The notes: a model not told the origin generated them from the sequence alone. Shown: positions 48,442-58,076, counted from the first letter of the stretch. The stretch: 64,000 nucleotides of DNA from an uncultured bacterium (GCA_903928495.1 CAIYQZ010000050.1:1-64000); one strand, 5' to 3'. Numbers and translations are program-made.

Positions 48442-48794
48442 GGCGGCCCAAACGCAAACGATGCGCTGCGGATCAACCCGCCTTCCACCACATACACGCA
48501 CACCAGTTCCATGCGACCCGGCCCCTCCGGGAAGGTTCGCGACACATCTTCATGATCGACCACCACGTTGCCAAACACCTCGCGGCGCAACAGGTGGGCG
48601 TGCAGATCGGGCTCGGAAAACCGGGCAGCTGTTCTGGCCTGGATGTCCGCGTGCCCCTGCGCCAGCAGCTTGCCGCCCAATTCAAACTGCTGGGCGTCGG
48701 GCGCGTAGGTTGCCAGCCAGGCTGTCAGATCGCGCGCGTTGTAGGCATCGAGCTGGCGTTGCACCACCACTTCAGGCGAGGTGTGGAGGGGCAT
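48405..48794 (-). CDS. SnoaL-like / NTF2-fold protein
   Basis: The 129-residue protein has the SnoaL-type signature VVQRQLDAYNARDLTAWLATYAPDA at the N-terminus and VVDHEDVSRTFPEGPGRMELVCVYVVEGGLI later, as in NTF2-fold isomerases and binding proteins. The role is unknown. The last residues (PPCLTPSSLQSAR) are encoded in the overlap with the GNAT start and look non-conserved. It is 6 bp downstream of htpG. Confidence 0.82.
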   Translation of the reverse strand: MPLHTSPEVVVQRQLDAYNARDLTAWLATYAPDAQQFELGGKLLAQGHADIQARTAARFSEPDLHAHLLRREVFGNVVVDHEDVSRTFPEGPGRMELVCVYVVEGGLIRSASFAFGPPCLTPSSLQSAR

Positions 48795-48800
48795 TGGAAA

Positions 48801-50747
48801 TCACACCAGCAAGGCGTTCACGCGTTTGACGTAGGCGGCAGGGTCTTCAGGCAAACCGCCTTCGGCCAGCACGGCCTGGTCGAACAGGATGTGGGCCAGG
48901 TCGTCAAAGTGGGCGGAACCTTCCAGCTTTTTCACCAGCGAGTGGTCTGCGTTGACTTCCAGCGTGGGTTTGCTGTCGGGGGCCTTTTGGCCGGCGGCCT
49001 TGAGCATGCGGGCCAGCTGGTTGGACACGTCGCCGTCTTCCACCACCAGACAGGCGGGGGAATCGACCAGGCGGGTGGTCACGCGCACGTCTTTGGCCTT
49101 GTCTTTCAGGGCTTCTTTCAGCTTCTCAAGCATGGGCTTGAAGCTTTCGGCGGCAGCTTCGGCGGCCTTCTTTTCGTCTTCGTCTTGCAGCTTGCCGAGG
49201 TCGACCGCGCCTTTGGCAACGCTTTGCAGCGGGGTGCCGTCGAACTCGTGCACAAATGACAGCGCCCACTCGTCCACGCGGTCGGTCATCAGCAGCACTT
49301 CAATGCCCTTTTTCTTGAACACTTCCAGCTGTGGGCTGTTCTTGGCACCAGCCACCGTGTCGGCGGTGATGTAGTAAATGGCCTCCTGGCCTTCCTTCAT
49401 GCGGGCTTTGTAGTCTGCAAAACCAGTGCCCACGCCCTCGGTCGTGCTGCTGGCAAAGCGCAGCAGTTTGGCGATTTTGTCTTTGTTGGCAAAGTCTTCG
49501 CCCAGGCCTTCTTTCAGCACGCTGCCGAACTCGGCATAGAACTGGGTGTACTTGCCAGCCTCTTTTTCGGCAGCGGCTTTCTCTTCGGCAGTCAGCAGGT
49601 CGGTCACACCATCTGCGCCTTCCGCGGCGGGCAGCTTGTCTTTTTTGGCCATGTCTTCCAGCATGGCCAGCACGCGGCGGGTGTTGCCTTCGCGGATGGC
49701 TTTCACGTCGCGGCTTTCCTGCAGCAGTTCGCGGCTCACGTTCAGCGGCAGGTCGGCTGAATCGACCACGCCTTTGACCCAGCGCAGGTAGCTGGGCATT
49801 AGCGCCTCGGCGTCGTCCATGATGAACACGCGCTTGACGTACAGCTTGATGCCGGCCTTTTTGTCCCGGTTCCACAGGTCGTGCGGGGCTTTGGAGGGAA
49901 TGTAGAGCAGCTGCGTGTATTCGGTGCTGCCTTCCACGCGGTTGTGCGTCCAGGCCAAAGGGTCGGCCTGGTCGTAGCTGATGTTTTTGTAGAACTCGGC
50001 GTACTGTTCGTCAGACAGGTCTTTTTTGCTGCGGGTCCACAGCGCGCTGGCGGAGTTGACGGGTTCCCACTCGTCCTTCTTGACGTATTCGCTTTTCTCG
50101 GCGTCCCACTCTTCTTTTTGCATCAGCACGGGCAGGCTGATGTGGTCAGAGTATTTGCCGATGATGGTTTTCAGCTTCCAGTGGCTGAGGTACTCGGACG
50201 CGTCGTCACGCAGGTGCAGCGTGACGCTGGTGCCGCGTGCGGGGCGGTCGATGGTTTCCACCTCGAAGTCGCCCGTGCCGCCGCTGACCCAGCGCACGCC
50301 TTCGGCGGCGGGCAGGCCCGCGCGGCGGCTTTCAACGGAAATTTTGTCGGCCACGATGAAGCCGCTGTAAAAGCCCACGCCGAACTGGCCAATCAGTTGG
50401 GCGTCTTTTTTCTGGTCACCACTCAAGCGGCCCATGAAGTCCTTGGTGCCGCTTTTGGCGATGGTGCCCAGGTGGTCGATGGCCTCCTGCGCGCTCATGC
50501 CAATGCCGTTGTCGGTGATGGTGATGGTTTTGGCTTCTTTGTCGAATGCCACGCGCACATCGAGGTTGGGCGCGTCTTCAAACAGGGCGGCGTTGTTCAG
50601 CGCCTCGAAACGGAGCTTGTCGCACGCGTCGGACGCGTTGGACACCAACTCGCGCATGAAAATTTCTTTGTTGGAATACAGCGAGTGCGTGACCAGGTGC
50701 AGCAGTTGCGCGACTTCGGCTTGGAAGGAAAGGGTTTGCTTGCTCAT
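48801..50747 (-). CDS. htpG: Chaperone protein HtpG (Hsp90)
   Basis: ATP-dependent Hsp90 chaperone in the cytoplasm. The 648 residues show an N-terminal GHKL ATPase domain ([41 protein letters not shown]), the middle domain with [17 protein letters not shown], and the C-terminal dimer domain ending [11 protein letters not shown] sigma-32-like promoter lies about 70-97 bp upstream, overlapping the stop of the hydrolase gene. No good ribosome site precedes the ATG. Confidence 0.97.
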   Translation of the reverse strand: MSKQTLSFQAEVAQLLHLVTHSLYSNKEIFMRELVSNASDACDKLRFEALNNAALFEDAPNLDVRVAFDKEAKTITITDNGIGMSAQEAIDHLGTIAKSGTKDFMGRLSGDQKKDAQLIGQFGVGFYSGFIVADKISVESRRAGLPAAEGVRWVSGGTGDFEVETIDRPARGTSVTLHLRDDASEYLSHWKLKTIIGKYSDHISLPVLMQKEEWDAEKSEYVKKDEWEPVNSASALWTRSKKDLSDEQYAEFYKNISYDQADPLAWTHNRVEGSTEYTQLLYIPSKAPHDLWNRDKKAGIKLYVKRVFIMDDAEALMPSYLRWVKGVVDSADLPLNVSRELLQESRDVKAIREGNTRRVLAMLEDMAKKDKLPAAEGADGVTDLLTAEEKAAAEKEAGKYTQFYAEFGSVLKEGLGEDFANKDKIAKLLRFASSTTEGVGTGFADYKARMKEGQEAIYYITADTVAGAKNSPQLEVFKKKGIEVLLMTDRVDEWALSFVHEFDGTPLQSVAKGAVDLGKLQDEDEKKAAEAAAESFKPMLEKLKEALKDKAKDVRVTTRLVDSPACLVVEDGDVSNQLARMLKAAGQKAPDSKPTLEVNADHSLVKKLEGSAHFDDLAHILFDQAVLAEGGLPEDPAAYVKRVNALLV

Positions 50748-50816
50748 GGGTATCGTGCTGGGAAAAAGGTTTTAAACAACAGCGGGCACACGGACCAAAC
50801 GGTGCCTGGCCCGTGC

Positions 50817-50844
50817 AGATAGGGGCGCCCGGCCCCTTTTCAAG
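50817..50844 (-). promoter_or_regulatory. Sigma-32-type heat shock promoter of htpG
   Basis: On the minus strand CTTGAA (50844-50839) is followed after 13 bp by CCCCTATCT (50825-50817), very close to the sigma-32 pattern CTTGAA-N13/14-CCCCAT. It starts within the stop codon of the upstream hydrolase gene and would give a leader of about 60 nt. Confidence 0.75.
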
Positions 50845-52081
50845 CACCCAGCCAGGCCACGAGCTGGCGGCCCACCACCGGGCTGCCAAGCAAGTCCAGG
50901 TGGCCGGTGCGGTGCAGCACCAACTGGTGGTTCGGCCCAAACGCGAGCTTTCGCCTAGGGTCGCGGTGTTGGCCCAGGGCGCTGTCCAGTGGCACAAGGC
51001 CATCGCCAGTGAGTCGCTCGGCCAGCAGGCCACGCTGCGCAGCCAGGGTGGCCGCCACCGTGAAGCACGCAACGCCGTCGGGCAGGGGCACGGGGGTGCG
51101 GCTGTCGGCCCTGCGCCGCAAGCGCTCGCGCCCTTGCCAGTCGCTGGCGAGCAGGTCGCCGTGCCGCAAATCGGTGATGCCTGCGCTGCGCACTTCACCC
51201 AAGCGCGCAAACGGACCGGAAAAACGCGACACCCAGGGCGTGTGGGCCAGCACTTCGTCCACCCAGGCACCGGCACGCTCCAGCGGCGCGCCGTGGTGTG
51301 GCGTGCCCAGGCAGGCCAGATGCTTCAGGTGAGCTGGCCAGGTGTGCCCCGCTTGCATGGCTGCGTGGTGGGCGCTGCGCGACACCAAACCGCCCATGCT
51401 GTGGCCCACCAGACTGAGTGTGTGCAGCGGCACGGGCCAATGGGTCACGAGCGCTTGCAGCAGATCGGCCAGTTGTGCGCCGTTGTCAGACACATGCAGC
51501 CCGCTGTTGTAGCGGAGGTACAGGGGCGTGGCTCCCAGGGCCTGGGCCAACACGGCACCGTGGTCGTGCCCCTGGTGGGCCCACTGGCGGTCGTTCATGC
51601 ACAGGCCATGCACCAGCACCACCACATGGCCCGACGCAGCACCCGGTAGCAAGACGGGTGCGGCCACATTCAGCGGCAGGCCCTGCCAACGCAGTTGCAT
51701 GGGCAGGGCCAAAGCATTGTCGGTGGCAACCAAATGGTCGCCCAGCACGCCGTTCAGGGCCGACAGCACGGCTTCGCGCTCGGGGCTGTCGGCGGCCAGT
51801 GCCTCTGAACCAGGCACTGGTACCAGCCTGGCCAGTGCACGCTCCAGCCCCCAGCCCACCAGTTGGGTGGTGGCACGCACGCTGCGGTACACAAAACCCG
51901 TGATGCCCGCTGTGCGGCCCGGCAGCTTTGCAGCACGCCCGCCGGTACTGCGCAACACGGCCTGGTGCACACCCTCGGTGATGCCGATGATGCCGGTGGT
52001 GGCCTGTGTGGCCAACTGAACACCCGCACGCAGGTCAGACGCCTTGAGGTGGCGCAGGCCCGGGCGGTCAGAAGGTTTCAT
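50840..52081 (-). CDS. Alpha/beta hydrolase, lipase-like
   Basis: The 413 residues carry an alpha/beta hydrolase fold in the C-terminal part: oxyanion region VVVLVHGLCMNDRQW, nucleophile elbow LVGHSMGGLVSRSAHH (Ser near 231), an Asp in GDGLVPLDSALG and a His near the end (LHRTGHLDLLGSP). Glycine-rich CLGTPHHGAPLER resembles PGAP1/lipase-type enzymes. The N-terminal ~100 residues (VQLATQATTGIIGITEGVHQ) form amphipathic helices of unknown use. No classical signal peptide. It overlaps the pseudouridine synthase gene by 14 bp. Confidence 0.85.
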   Translation of the reverse strand: MKPSDRPGLRHLKASDLRAGVQLATQATTGIIGITEGVHQAVLRSTGGRAAKLPGRTAGITGFVYRSVRATTQLVGWGLERALARLVPVPGSEALAADSPEREAVLSALNGVLGDHLVATDNALALPMQLRWQGLPLNVAAPVLLPGAASGHVVVLVHGLCMNDRQWAHQGHDHGAVLAQALGATPLYLRYNSGLHVSDNGAQLADLLQALVTHWPVPLHTLSLVGHSMGGLVSRSAHHAAMQAGHTWPAHLKHLACLGTPHHGAPLERAGAWVDEVLAHTPWVSRFSGPFARLGEVRSAGITDLRHGDLLASDWQGRERLRRRADSRTPVPLPDGVACFTVAATLAAQRGLLAERLTGDGLVPLDSALGQHRDPRRKLAFGPNHQLVLHRTGHLDLLGSPVVGRQLVAWLGA

Positions 52082-53219
52082 CGGGCAACAGGTAACGCCA
52101 CTGGCCGGCAGGCAGGTTGCCCAGGGTGATGCGGCCCATGCGGATGCGCTTCAAGCCCACCACCTTCAGGCCCACCTGCTCGCACATGCGGCGGATCTGG
52201 CGTTTTTTGCCCTGCGTGAGCACAAAGCGCAGCTGCTCGGGGTTTTGCCAGTCCACGCGGGCGGGCTTGAGCGGCTCGCCGTCCAGGCTCAGGCCGTGAC
52301 GCAGCAACGCCATTTGCGCCTCGGGAAACACCGACTGCACGTCGGTGGCAATGTCGCGCCCGTCCGGGGCGGTACAGGTCACGCGCACCAGGTATTCCTT
52401 CTCCATCTCGGAGTCTTCGCCAATGAGCTGGCGCGCCACGCGGCCGTCCTGGGTGAGCACGAGTAGGCCCACGGAGTCGATGTCCAGCCGCCCAGCGGGG
52501 GCCAGACCCTGCAGCTGGCTGAAGTTGAAGCGCGTGCGGCTGGTGCAATGCTGCCAACGGGTGCGCGGGTTGATGAGGGTGACCGCAGGCTGGTGCCCGT
52601 CTTCGGCCTGGCCGCTCACAAAACCCATGGGTTTGTGCAGCAGGATGGTGACCTGCTGCTCCTGCTGGCCTTTGGCCTGCTCGCTCACCTCGATTCGGTC
52701 GCCGGGCTGCACCAGTTGGCCCATCTCGGCCACCACACCGTTGACGGTGACCCAGCCTTGTTCGATCCAGGCATCGCCCTCGCGGCGCGAGCACATGCGC
52801 AGCTCGGCCATGCGCTTGTTCAGGCGCGTGCCCTCGGCGCCAACCGGGGGCGCCGCCACGCGGCGCGCGGCACCTGCCGCCGGGGCCGGTGCGGGCTGTG
52901 GTTGCGCGGGCTTGGGCCGCTCCACCTGTGCGAAGGGGCGTGCGCCCGCGTGGTCGCGCACGGGGCTGTCAAAACGCTCACCCCGCTCGGGGCGTGAGGC
53001 GGGCCGTGCATCTGCGCGAGGTCCGGGTGCCGAGCGGCCAGCGTCGCGCGGGGCACGCGGGGGCCGCTCGTCGCGCTCCCTTTGGCGCGGCGGGGCCGGG
53101 GGTGTGACATCAGGGCCGGGCGCGGGGCTGGGGTTGGACAGGCGCTCCAGGGCCAAGGCCCGTTGCTCGCGCAGTTGTTTTTGGTCGGCGCGAAGGCCCA
53201 GGGGTTTGCGATCTGTCAT
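52068..53219 (-). CDS. 23S rRNA pseudouridine synthase, RsuA/RluF family
   Basis: Isomerises a uridine in rRNA. The 383 residues start with a 130-residue low-complexity extension rich in Pro, Ala and Arg. An S4 RNA-binding domain follows (about 133-180, RLNKRMAELRMCSRREGDAWIEQG). The catalytic domain has GRLDIDSVGLLVLTQDG (catalytic Asp) and GKKRQIRRMCEQVGLKVVGLKRIRMG. The KEYLVRV-type region and S4 arrangement favour RluF over RluB or RsuA, but I leave the symbol blank. Repeat copy H lies immediately upstream. Confidence 0.9.
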   Translation of the reverse strand: MTDRKPLGLRADQKQLREQRALALERLSNPSPAPGPDVTPPAPPRQRERDERPPRAPRDAGRSAPGPRADARPASRPERGERFDSPVRDHAGARPFAQVERPKPAQPQPAPAPAAGAARRVAAPPVGAEGTRLNKRMAELRMCSRREGDAWIEQGWVTVNGVVAEMGQLVQPGDRIEVSEQAKGQQEQQVTILLHKPMGFVSGQAEDGHQPAVTLINPRTRWQHCTSRTRFNFSQLQGLAPAGRLDIDSVGLLVLTQDGRVARQLIGEDSEMEKEYLVRVTCTAPDGRDIATDVQSVFPEAQMALLRHGLSLDGEPLKPARVDWQNPEQLRFVLTQGKKRQIRRMCEQVGLKVVGLKRIRMGRITLGNLPAGQWRYLLPDETF

Positions 53220-53223
53220 TTTT

Positions 53224-53270
53224 TATATAGCTATAAACCCCCACCAATAAAGCGGTAGAGGCCAAAATTT
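53224..53270 (+). repeat. Dispersed ~45-bp repeat, copy H
   Basis: On the plus strand: TATATAGCTATAAACC, then AATAAAGCGGTAGAGGCC. GCGGTAG subfamily. It fills the gap between the GGDEF/EAL gene stop and the pseudouridine synthase start, antisense to both. Confidence 0.78.
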
Positions 53271-53278
53271 CCTGAAAA

Positions 53279-55648
53279 TCAGCGGGCAGACTGCTGGTGC
53301 CAACGTTCACATTGGGCCATGAAGTCTGTGGCGGGTACGGGTTTGCTCATGTGGTAGCCCTGCGCTTCGTCGCAGTGCAACTCGCCCAGTTGCGCCAGGA
53401 TGGCGGCGTTTTCCACACCTTCGGCCACCACGGTCAGCCCCAGGTTGTGGGCCAGGTCGATGGTGGAGCGCACGATTTTCGCGTCGCTCTGGTCGTGCTC
53501 CATGCCCATCACGAAAGACTTGTCTATTTTCAGCTCGTTCACGGGAAGGCGCTTCAAATAGGCGAGCGAAGAATACCCGGTGCCAAAGTCGTCGATCGAC
53601 AGTTTGAACCCCTGGGCCGAGAGTTTGTTCAGTGTGGCCTCGGCCCGCTGGGGGTCGTCCATGATGGCGCTTTCGGTGATTTCGAGGCAAAAGCCGCTGG
53701 TGGGCACCTGGTATTGCGCCATCACATCGGCCAGGCGACGCGGGAACTCCAGGTCCAGCAGGTCGCGGGTGGAGAGGTTGATGGCCACGCGAATGTGTTG
53801 GTCAGGCCGTTGCAAACCCTGCCACTGCCGGGCGGCCTCTTCAAACATCCACAGCGTGAGCTGGCGCACAAAGCCGGTTTGCTCGGCAAACGGAATGAAC
53901 AGCATGGGCGGCACCAGTCCGCGCTGCGGGTGCTGCCAACGCACCAGTGCCTCGGCCGCCACCACCCGCCCGGTGGCCACACTGATTTTGGGTTGCAGGA
54001 ACAGACGCAGCTCACCGTGCTCCAGGGCATGGCGCAGGTCGGTCAACAGCGACAGGTTCTGCGCGCTGGACGAGTCCAGTGCGGGCTCGTAGGCAAGCGT
54101 GCCCACCGTGCGCGATTTGGCCGCATGCATGGCAATTTCAGATCGGCTGAGCAAGACATCGGGCAAGTCACCATCGGCTGGCCAGCTGGCCACACCCATG
54201 CTGGCACTCACGTCGACGGTCTGGCCATTGAGCGCCAGCGGTTCTTCAAACGCCCGCGAGATGGCCTGGCTCAACTGCAACGCCCCCTCGCCATTGGTGC
54301 GGTACAACAACAGGCCGAACACATCACCGCCCAGGCGGGCCACACAGTCGCGCTCGCGCCGCAACTGTGACTGCAGGCGCTGCGCCACGGCCTTGAGCAA
54401 TTCGTCGCCGAAGGCATACCCGAGCACATCGTTGACGTGTTTGAACCGGTCGAGGTTGAGTGTGATGACGGACACGGGCACGGACTCGGCTCGCCGTGTG
54501 GTCATCGCTTCGATCAGTTCTTCACGAAACTGCTCCCGGTTGGGCAGGCCGGTGAGGCGGTCCCAATAGGCGAGCTGGCGCACTTCGGCCTGCTTGGCCG
54601 CCACGACGGTGCGCATGTGGTCGAACGCCCGAGACAGCGTGCCCACCTCATCGGCCCGGCGCAGTGCGGGCAGGGGCGCGTCGAAATCGCCCGTCTCCAG
54701 CCGCTGCACGGACACCAACAGCCGCTGCAGGGGCTCGGTGACCCAACGGGCGGTCAGCGTGCTGCCCACCGCAAACAGCGCCACGCCCGCCAGCGTGATG
54801 GTGAACAACACCCACTGCAAACGCACGTAGGGGGCGAGAACTTCGTCAACGGAGCGCAGCAGCAGTGAATCGACCTGGCCCGCCGCACCATCCAGGCTGA
54901 CGCGCCGCGTGAGCAGTGCCTGGCCTTGCAAGTCGATCTCGCCCCCCTGAAAACCGTTCAGGCTGACACCGGCCAGGTCCGCCGCCGCAAGGGTGCTGAC
55001 CGCAACATTGACCTGACCGCCCTGGGGCTTGGTGAGCACAGCCAGATGAATGTCGAGCAAGTCGTACACATCGTCTGCCAGCGCCTGGTCGATGGGAAAC
55101 CCCATCAGCACCCAGCCAATGACCAGGGGCGCCCGCATGGGCACCATCACAAACTGATAGGGCACGGTGCCCAACAGGGCAATCTGCCCCGCCCCGCCGG
55201 CCACGGCTCCCCCAGCCACCAGGGACTGAGCCAGCGTGGTCAACATGCCTGGGTGTGGCGCAGCGTCGGTGTGGCTGATGGCCTGCAACTGCAATTGGGC
55301 ATTGAACTGGGCGGTGATGCGCGAACCGATGCGCGAGCCGTGGTTGTCCAGAGCGGAGCGGATGGTTTCCAGGTCGCCGGAGTTGACCGCAGAGCGGAAC
55401 CCGAAATCAGCGGCCAGCACGGCAGCGCCCAACTGCAACTTGTCGGCGTTTTGGGAGAGCACCCGCAGCCACACGCGCTCACCCACCGCGAGTTCATGCG
55501 CGATCTGTGTGCGGGCGTTGCTGGCAATGTTGGAGCGCACCACGCCAAACCCGGCAATCTGCACCACCAGCAGCAACAGCAGCGATACCCCCACGATGCG
55601 CCCCACCAGCCCCATGCCGCGCCAACGGGACACCAGCAGTCCGCTCAT
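53279..55648 (-). CDS. Membrane GGDEF/EAL protein, probable c-di-GMP phosphodiesterase
   Basis: The 789 residues have two membrane helices flanking a periplasmic sensor region (about 30-270, probably CACHE-like), a HAMP segment (TARWVTEPLQRLLVSVQRLE), a GGDEF domain and a C-terminal EAL domain. The GGDEF site reads GGDVF, so cyclase activity is doubtful. The EAL domain looks intact: EALVRW, INLS, EITES, DDFGTGYSS, K in ELKIDKSF, EGVE and QGY. It should therefore degrade c-di-GMP. The ATG overlaps the cupredoxin-like gene stop (ATGA), making it the last gene of a three-gene operon. Confidence 0.9.
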   Translation of the reverse strand: MSGLLVSRWRGMGLVGRIVGVSLLLLLVVQIAGFGVVRSNIASNARTQIAHELAVGERVWLRVLSQNADKLQLGAAVLAADFGFRSAVNSGDLETIRSALDNHGSRIGSRITAQFNAQLQLQAISHTDAAPHPGMLTTLAQSLVAGGAVAGGAGQIALLGTVPYQFVMVPMRAPLVIGWVLMGFPIDQALADDVYDLLDIHLAVLTKPQGGQVNVAVSTLAAADLAGVSLNGFQGGEIDLQGQALLTRRVSLDGAAGQVDSLLLRSVDEVLAPYVRLQWVLFTITLAGVALFAVGSTLTARWVTEPLQRLLVSVQRLETGDFDAPLPALRRADEVGTLSRAFDHMRTVVAAKQAEVRQLAYWDRLTGLPNREQFREELIEAMTTRRAESVPVSVITLNLDRFKHVNDVLGYAFGDELLKAVAQRLQSQLRRERDCVARLGGDVFGLLLYRTNGEGALQLSQAISRAFEEPLALNGQTVDVSASMGVASWPADGDLPDVLLSRSEIAMHAAKSRTVGTLAYEPALDSSSAQNLSLLTDLRHALEHGELRLFLQPKISVATGRVVAAEALVRWQHPQRGLVPPMLFIPFAEQTGFVRQLTLWMFEEAARQWQGLQRPDQHIRVAINLSTRDLLDLEFPRRLADVMAQYQVPTSGFCLEITESAIMDDPQRAEATLNKLSAQGFKLSIDDFGTGYSSLAYLKRLPVNELKIDKSFVMGMEHDQSDAKIVRSTIDLAHNLGLTVVAEGVENAAILAQLGELHCDEAQGYHMSKPVPATDFMAQCERWHQQSAR

Positions 55649-56250
55649 GGCTGCAAGGGCCACAGCCGAACGGTGGTTTTGACCCCGGAGGGCCCCACTT
55701 CCAGCGGCTGGCTGATGGCTTCAGCCCCCACAGGCAAGCGGGCGTGCCAGGCACGCAAGGTGTATTTGCCAGGTGGCACATCCAGCGTGACCTGGCCGCT
55801 GGCTGGTGTGGTCGCAAAGTAAGGTGTGTCGACCACCACCACCCAGGCCACCATGTGGTCATGGATGTTGCAACCCAGCACGGCCACTCCCGAGCGGTCA
55901 AACACCACCGGGTTGGCGGGCGTGCCGGTGTAGAGCTTGAGTTCGAACTTCTTGGCCGGAGAGAACGAATACACGTGGTGGCGCACCGTGTCACGGTTGG
56001 GGAACGTCACAGAGGTGCCACGGGTGACCACCAGCACGTCGGGTACAAAGGCTTTCTTCTCCTGGGCCATTTCGGCAGCAGCCAATGGCTTGGCCAATTG
56101 GGCAGCCTGTGGAGAGTCCAGAAAAACCACGGCGCCCGCCAGCGGGTCGCCTGCGGTGCCCAGCGCACTGACCACCACCGGAGCGGCTTGCGCAGCTGCA
56201 ACCCACGCCAGGCCCAACGGCCACCAACGGGCAAGCTGGCGCAGGCTCAT
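55645..56250 (-). CDS. Exported cupredoxin-like protein
   Basis: The 201 residues have a signal peptide (LGLAWVAAAQAAP, cleavage near 23) and a cupredoxin-type fold. Candidate type I copper ligands are the His pair in NRDTVRHHVYSF and Cys/His/Met in VLGCNIHDHMVAWV. The C-terminal part (GQVTLDVPPGKYTLRAWHARL) is a beta domain seen in methylamine-utilisation-like proteins. It overlaps both neighbours as ATGA, upstream DUF4394 and downstream GGDEF/EAL. Its function is inferred to be redox or copper related in the periplasm; the partner is unknown. Confidence 0.8.
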   Translation of the reverse strand: MSLRQLARWWPLGLAWVAAAQAAPVVVSALGTAGDPLAGAVVFLDSPQAAQLAKPLAAAEMAQEKKAFVPDVLVVTRGTSVTFPNRDTVRHHVYSFSPAKKFELKLYTGTPANPVVFDRSGVAVLGCNIHDHMVAWVVVVDTPYFATTPASGQVTLDVPPGKYTLRAWHARLPVGAEAISQPLEVGPSGVKTTVRLWPLQP

Positions 56251-57203
56251 GGTTCGATGGCCATGCCAATCAGCGGCTGGCCCGTGCCCACGGTGCCCAC
56301 AAAAGTGGCTTGACCGGTGGACAGGTCCACGCGATACAACCGGGTCGAGGGGTGCTGCGCACTGCGCACGGCTGCGAGGGCTGTGTTGCGCACATCGGAA
56401 ATGTCAAAAGCGGCGTCGGTCAACGCCCCGGTACCCAGAGAACCCACCGTGCGCAGCAAACCCAGGTTGGGCGACTCCACCGGAGCAACCCCTTCACGCG
56501 ACCCCTGCAACGCCAGTGTTCCACTGGCGCCGTCGAGCACAAAGTTGGTGGTGAGTTTTTCGTCTTTGGTGTTGTAGGTGTATGCAGCCGCCAGCACGCG
56601 GGGCTTCTGGCCTTGGCGGACATCGCCTGGCGCGTAGGCCAGATCGGGATCGGCTTGGCCGCCGAGTGTCTGGGCGTCAAAGTCGATCTGCGCACCGGTG
56701 TCCGGGTGGAAACGCAAATTCTGCCCGGCATCGCTCACCAGGCGGATGCGGTCCAGCGCAGGGTTGAAGTCCATGCCAAACAGTTGACCACGCAAGGCGA
56801 CTGGCGGCTTGCCCGTGCCCACCGGCTTGAGCTGCCCGGTGCCCACATCAAGCGTGAAGATTTGCCCGCTGCGGCTGAGGGCATACAACACGCCCTTGGC
56901 CACGCGAAAGTCGATGCCCACCAGCGCGTCACCCGTTTGCAGGCCCTTGACCGCCACGCTCGCCTGAACCCGCCGGGGCTGACCCGCATTGAACCGGATG
57001 AGATCCCCCGCGGTGGTCAGCGCCCACACCGTTTCTGGTGCTGGAGGGCCCTCTGTTTCGGGTGGGTTGTGTGTGGTGGAGGCACAGCCAATCATCGATG
57101 CCGCACACACGGCAGACGCACACCAAACAGCCACTCCCGAACGGCGGCGGGATGCTGCGACTGGAGCGGCCTGTTCAACAGGCCGGACAGGCAGTGTTTT
57201 CAT
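56247..57203 (-). CDS. DUF4394 domain lipoprotein
   Basis: The 318 residues have a hydrophobic N-terminal segment ending CAASMIGCAS, a possible lipobox with Cys near 41. The DUF4394 beta-propeller-like domain follows: VWALTTAGDLIRFNAGQP, VGIDFRVAKGVLYALSRSGQIF, FGMDFNPALDRIRLVSDAGQN, FVLDGASGTLALQGS, and a terminal GTVGTGQPLIGMAIEP. The molecular function of this domain is unknown. ATG 57203 (MKTLPVRPVEQ) is preferred. First gene of the operon with the cupredoxin and EAL genes. Confidence 0.85.
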   Translation of the reverse strand: MKTLPVRPVEQAAPVAASRRRSGVAVWCASAVCAASMIGCASTTHNPPETEGPPAPETVWALTTAGDLIRFNAGQPRRVQASVAVKGLQTGDALVGIDFRVAKGVLYALSRSGQIFTLDVGTGQLKPVGTGKPPVALRGQLFGMDFNPALDRIRLVSDAGQNLRFHPDTGAQIDFDAQTLGGQADPDLAYAPGDVRQGQKPRVLAAAYTYNTKDEKLTTNFVLDGASGTLALQGSREGVAPVESPNLGLLRTVGSLGTGALTDAAFDISDVRNTALAAVRSAQHPSTRLYRVDLSTGQATFVGTVGTGQPLIGMAIEP

Positions 57204-57294
57204 GGGGGCACTCCGGAAGAAACATAAAACAACAGGTGATCGAGTCACTGTACACGGCTGCAGGCATTCGCGCTCTGGCGGGAACCACCGCAGG

Positions 57295-58002
57295 TCACCG
57301 CCGTTGTGCGGTGCGCAACGCCATCAGGTCCAGCACCCGCAGACCACCGTATTCGACCTGAATGGCTCCTTGAGCCTCCAGAGCTTTCAAGGCCTCATTT
57401 ACCCGCTGGCGCGACAGCCCCACCAGATAAGCCAATTCCTGCTGGGTGATGCGCAGCACCTCTCCAACACTGGGGTACAGCACAGGATTCACCAGCGAGG
57501 CCAGGCTGCGGGCCACGCGCAAATCAGGGTCGTTCAGGCGGTCGATTTCGCGTGCGGCAATGAACTGGCCCAGTCGCTCATTCAACTGCAACATGACAAA
57601 GCGGTTGAACCCCAGCGAGTGTTCAATCAGCCAATGGAACGTGTCTGACGGCAGACCCGCCACCCGGCTTTTGCGCAGGGCCTGGATGTTGTAGCGGTAG
57701 GCCTCACGTTTGAGCACCGTACCTTCGCCAAACCAGCCCCCGGGGGCCACGCCGGTAAAGGTGATGACGGGCCCCTGGCTGTCGTCGTTGCTCATTTTCA
57801 GCAGCCCGTCGACGAGGCCAAACCAGTAAGTGGCCTGGCGGCCGATGCGGCAAATGGTGTCACCCGGTGCAGCCTCTGTCACCACCAGTGCGTCGCAGGC
57901 GCGGTCCTGTTCGGACTGCGACAGGGCTGGAAACCACGGAATCTGGGCCAATTCATCGCCGGTGGGCGGGCGGGCACGTTCACGCAAGGGAATCGTCGTC
58001 AT
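57295..58002 (-). CDS. Crp/Fnr family transcriptional regulator
   Basis: The 235 residues have a cyclic-nucleotide-binding-type beta-roll (about 30-145; APGDTICRIGRQATYWFGLVDGLLKM, GGWFGEGTVLKREAYRYNIQAL), a dimer helix and a winged-helix domain (ITQQELAYLVGLSRQRVNEALKALEAQGAI). The phosphate-binding cassette lacks the Arg-Ser pair typical of cAMP binding, and there are no N-terminal Fnr cysteines, so the ligand is unknown. It is divergent from the acyl-CoA ligase/liv operon, with an 18-bp palindrome between them. Confidence 0.9.
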   Translation of the reverse strand: MTTIPLRERARPPTGDELAQIPWFPALSQSEQDRACDALVVTEAAPGDTICRIGRQATYWFGLVDGLLKMSNDDSQGPVITFTGVAPGGWFGEGTVLKREAYRYNIQALRKSRVAGLPSDTFHWLIEHSLGFNRFVMLQLNERLGQFIAAREIDRLNDPDLRVARSLASLVNPVLYPSVGEVLRITQQELAYLVGLSRQRVNEALKALEAQGAIQVEYGGLRVLDLMALRTAQRR

Positions 58003-58076
58003 GGTGACAAAGCCAGCAAAAGTGCCTGCAACGCGGGCGAAATATAGGGAAAGTCCTAGGAGGGTTGACCCTTCAA

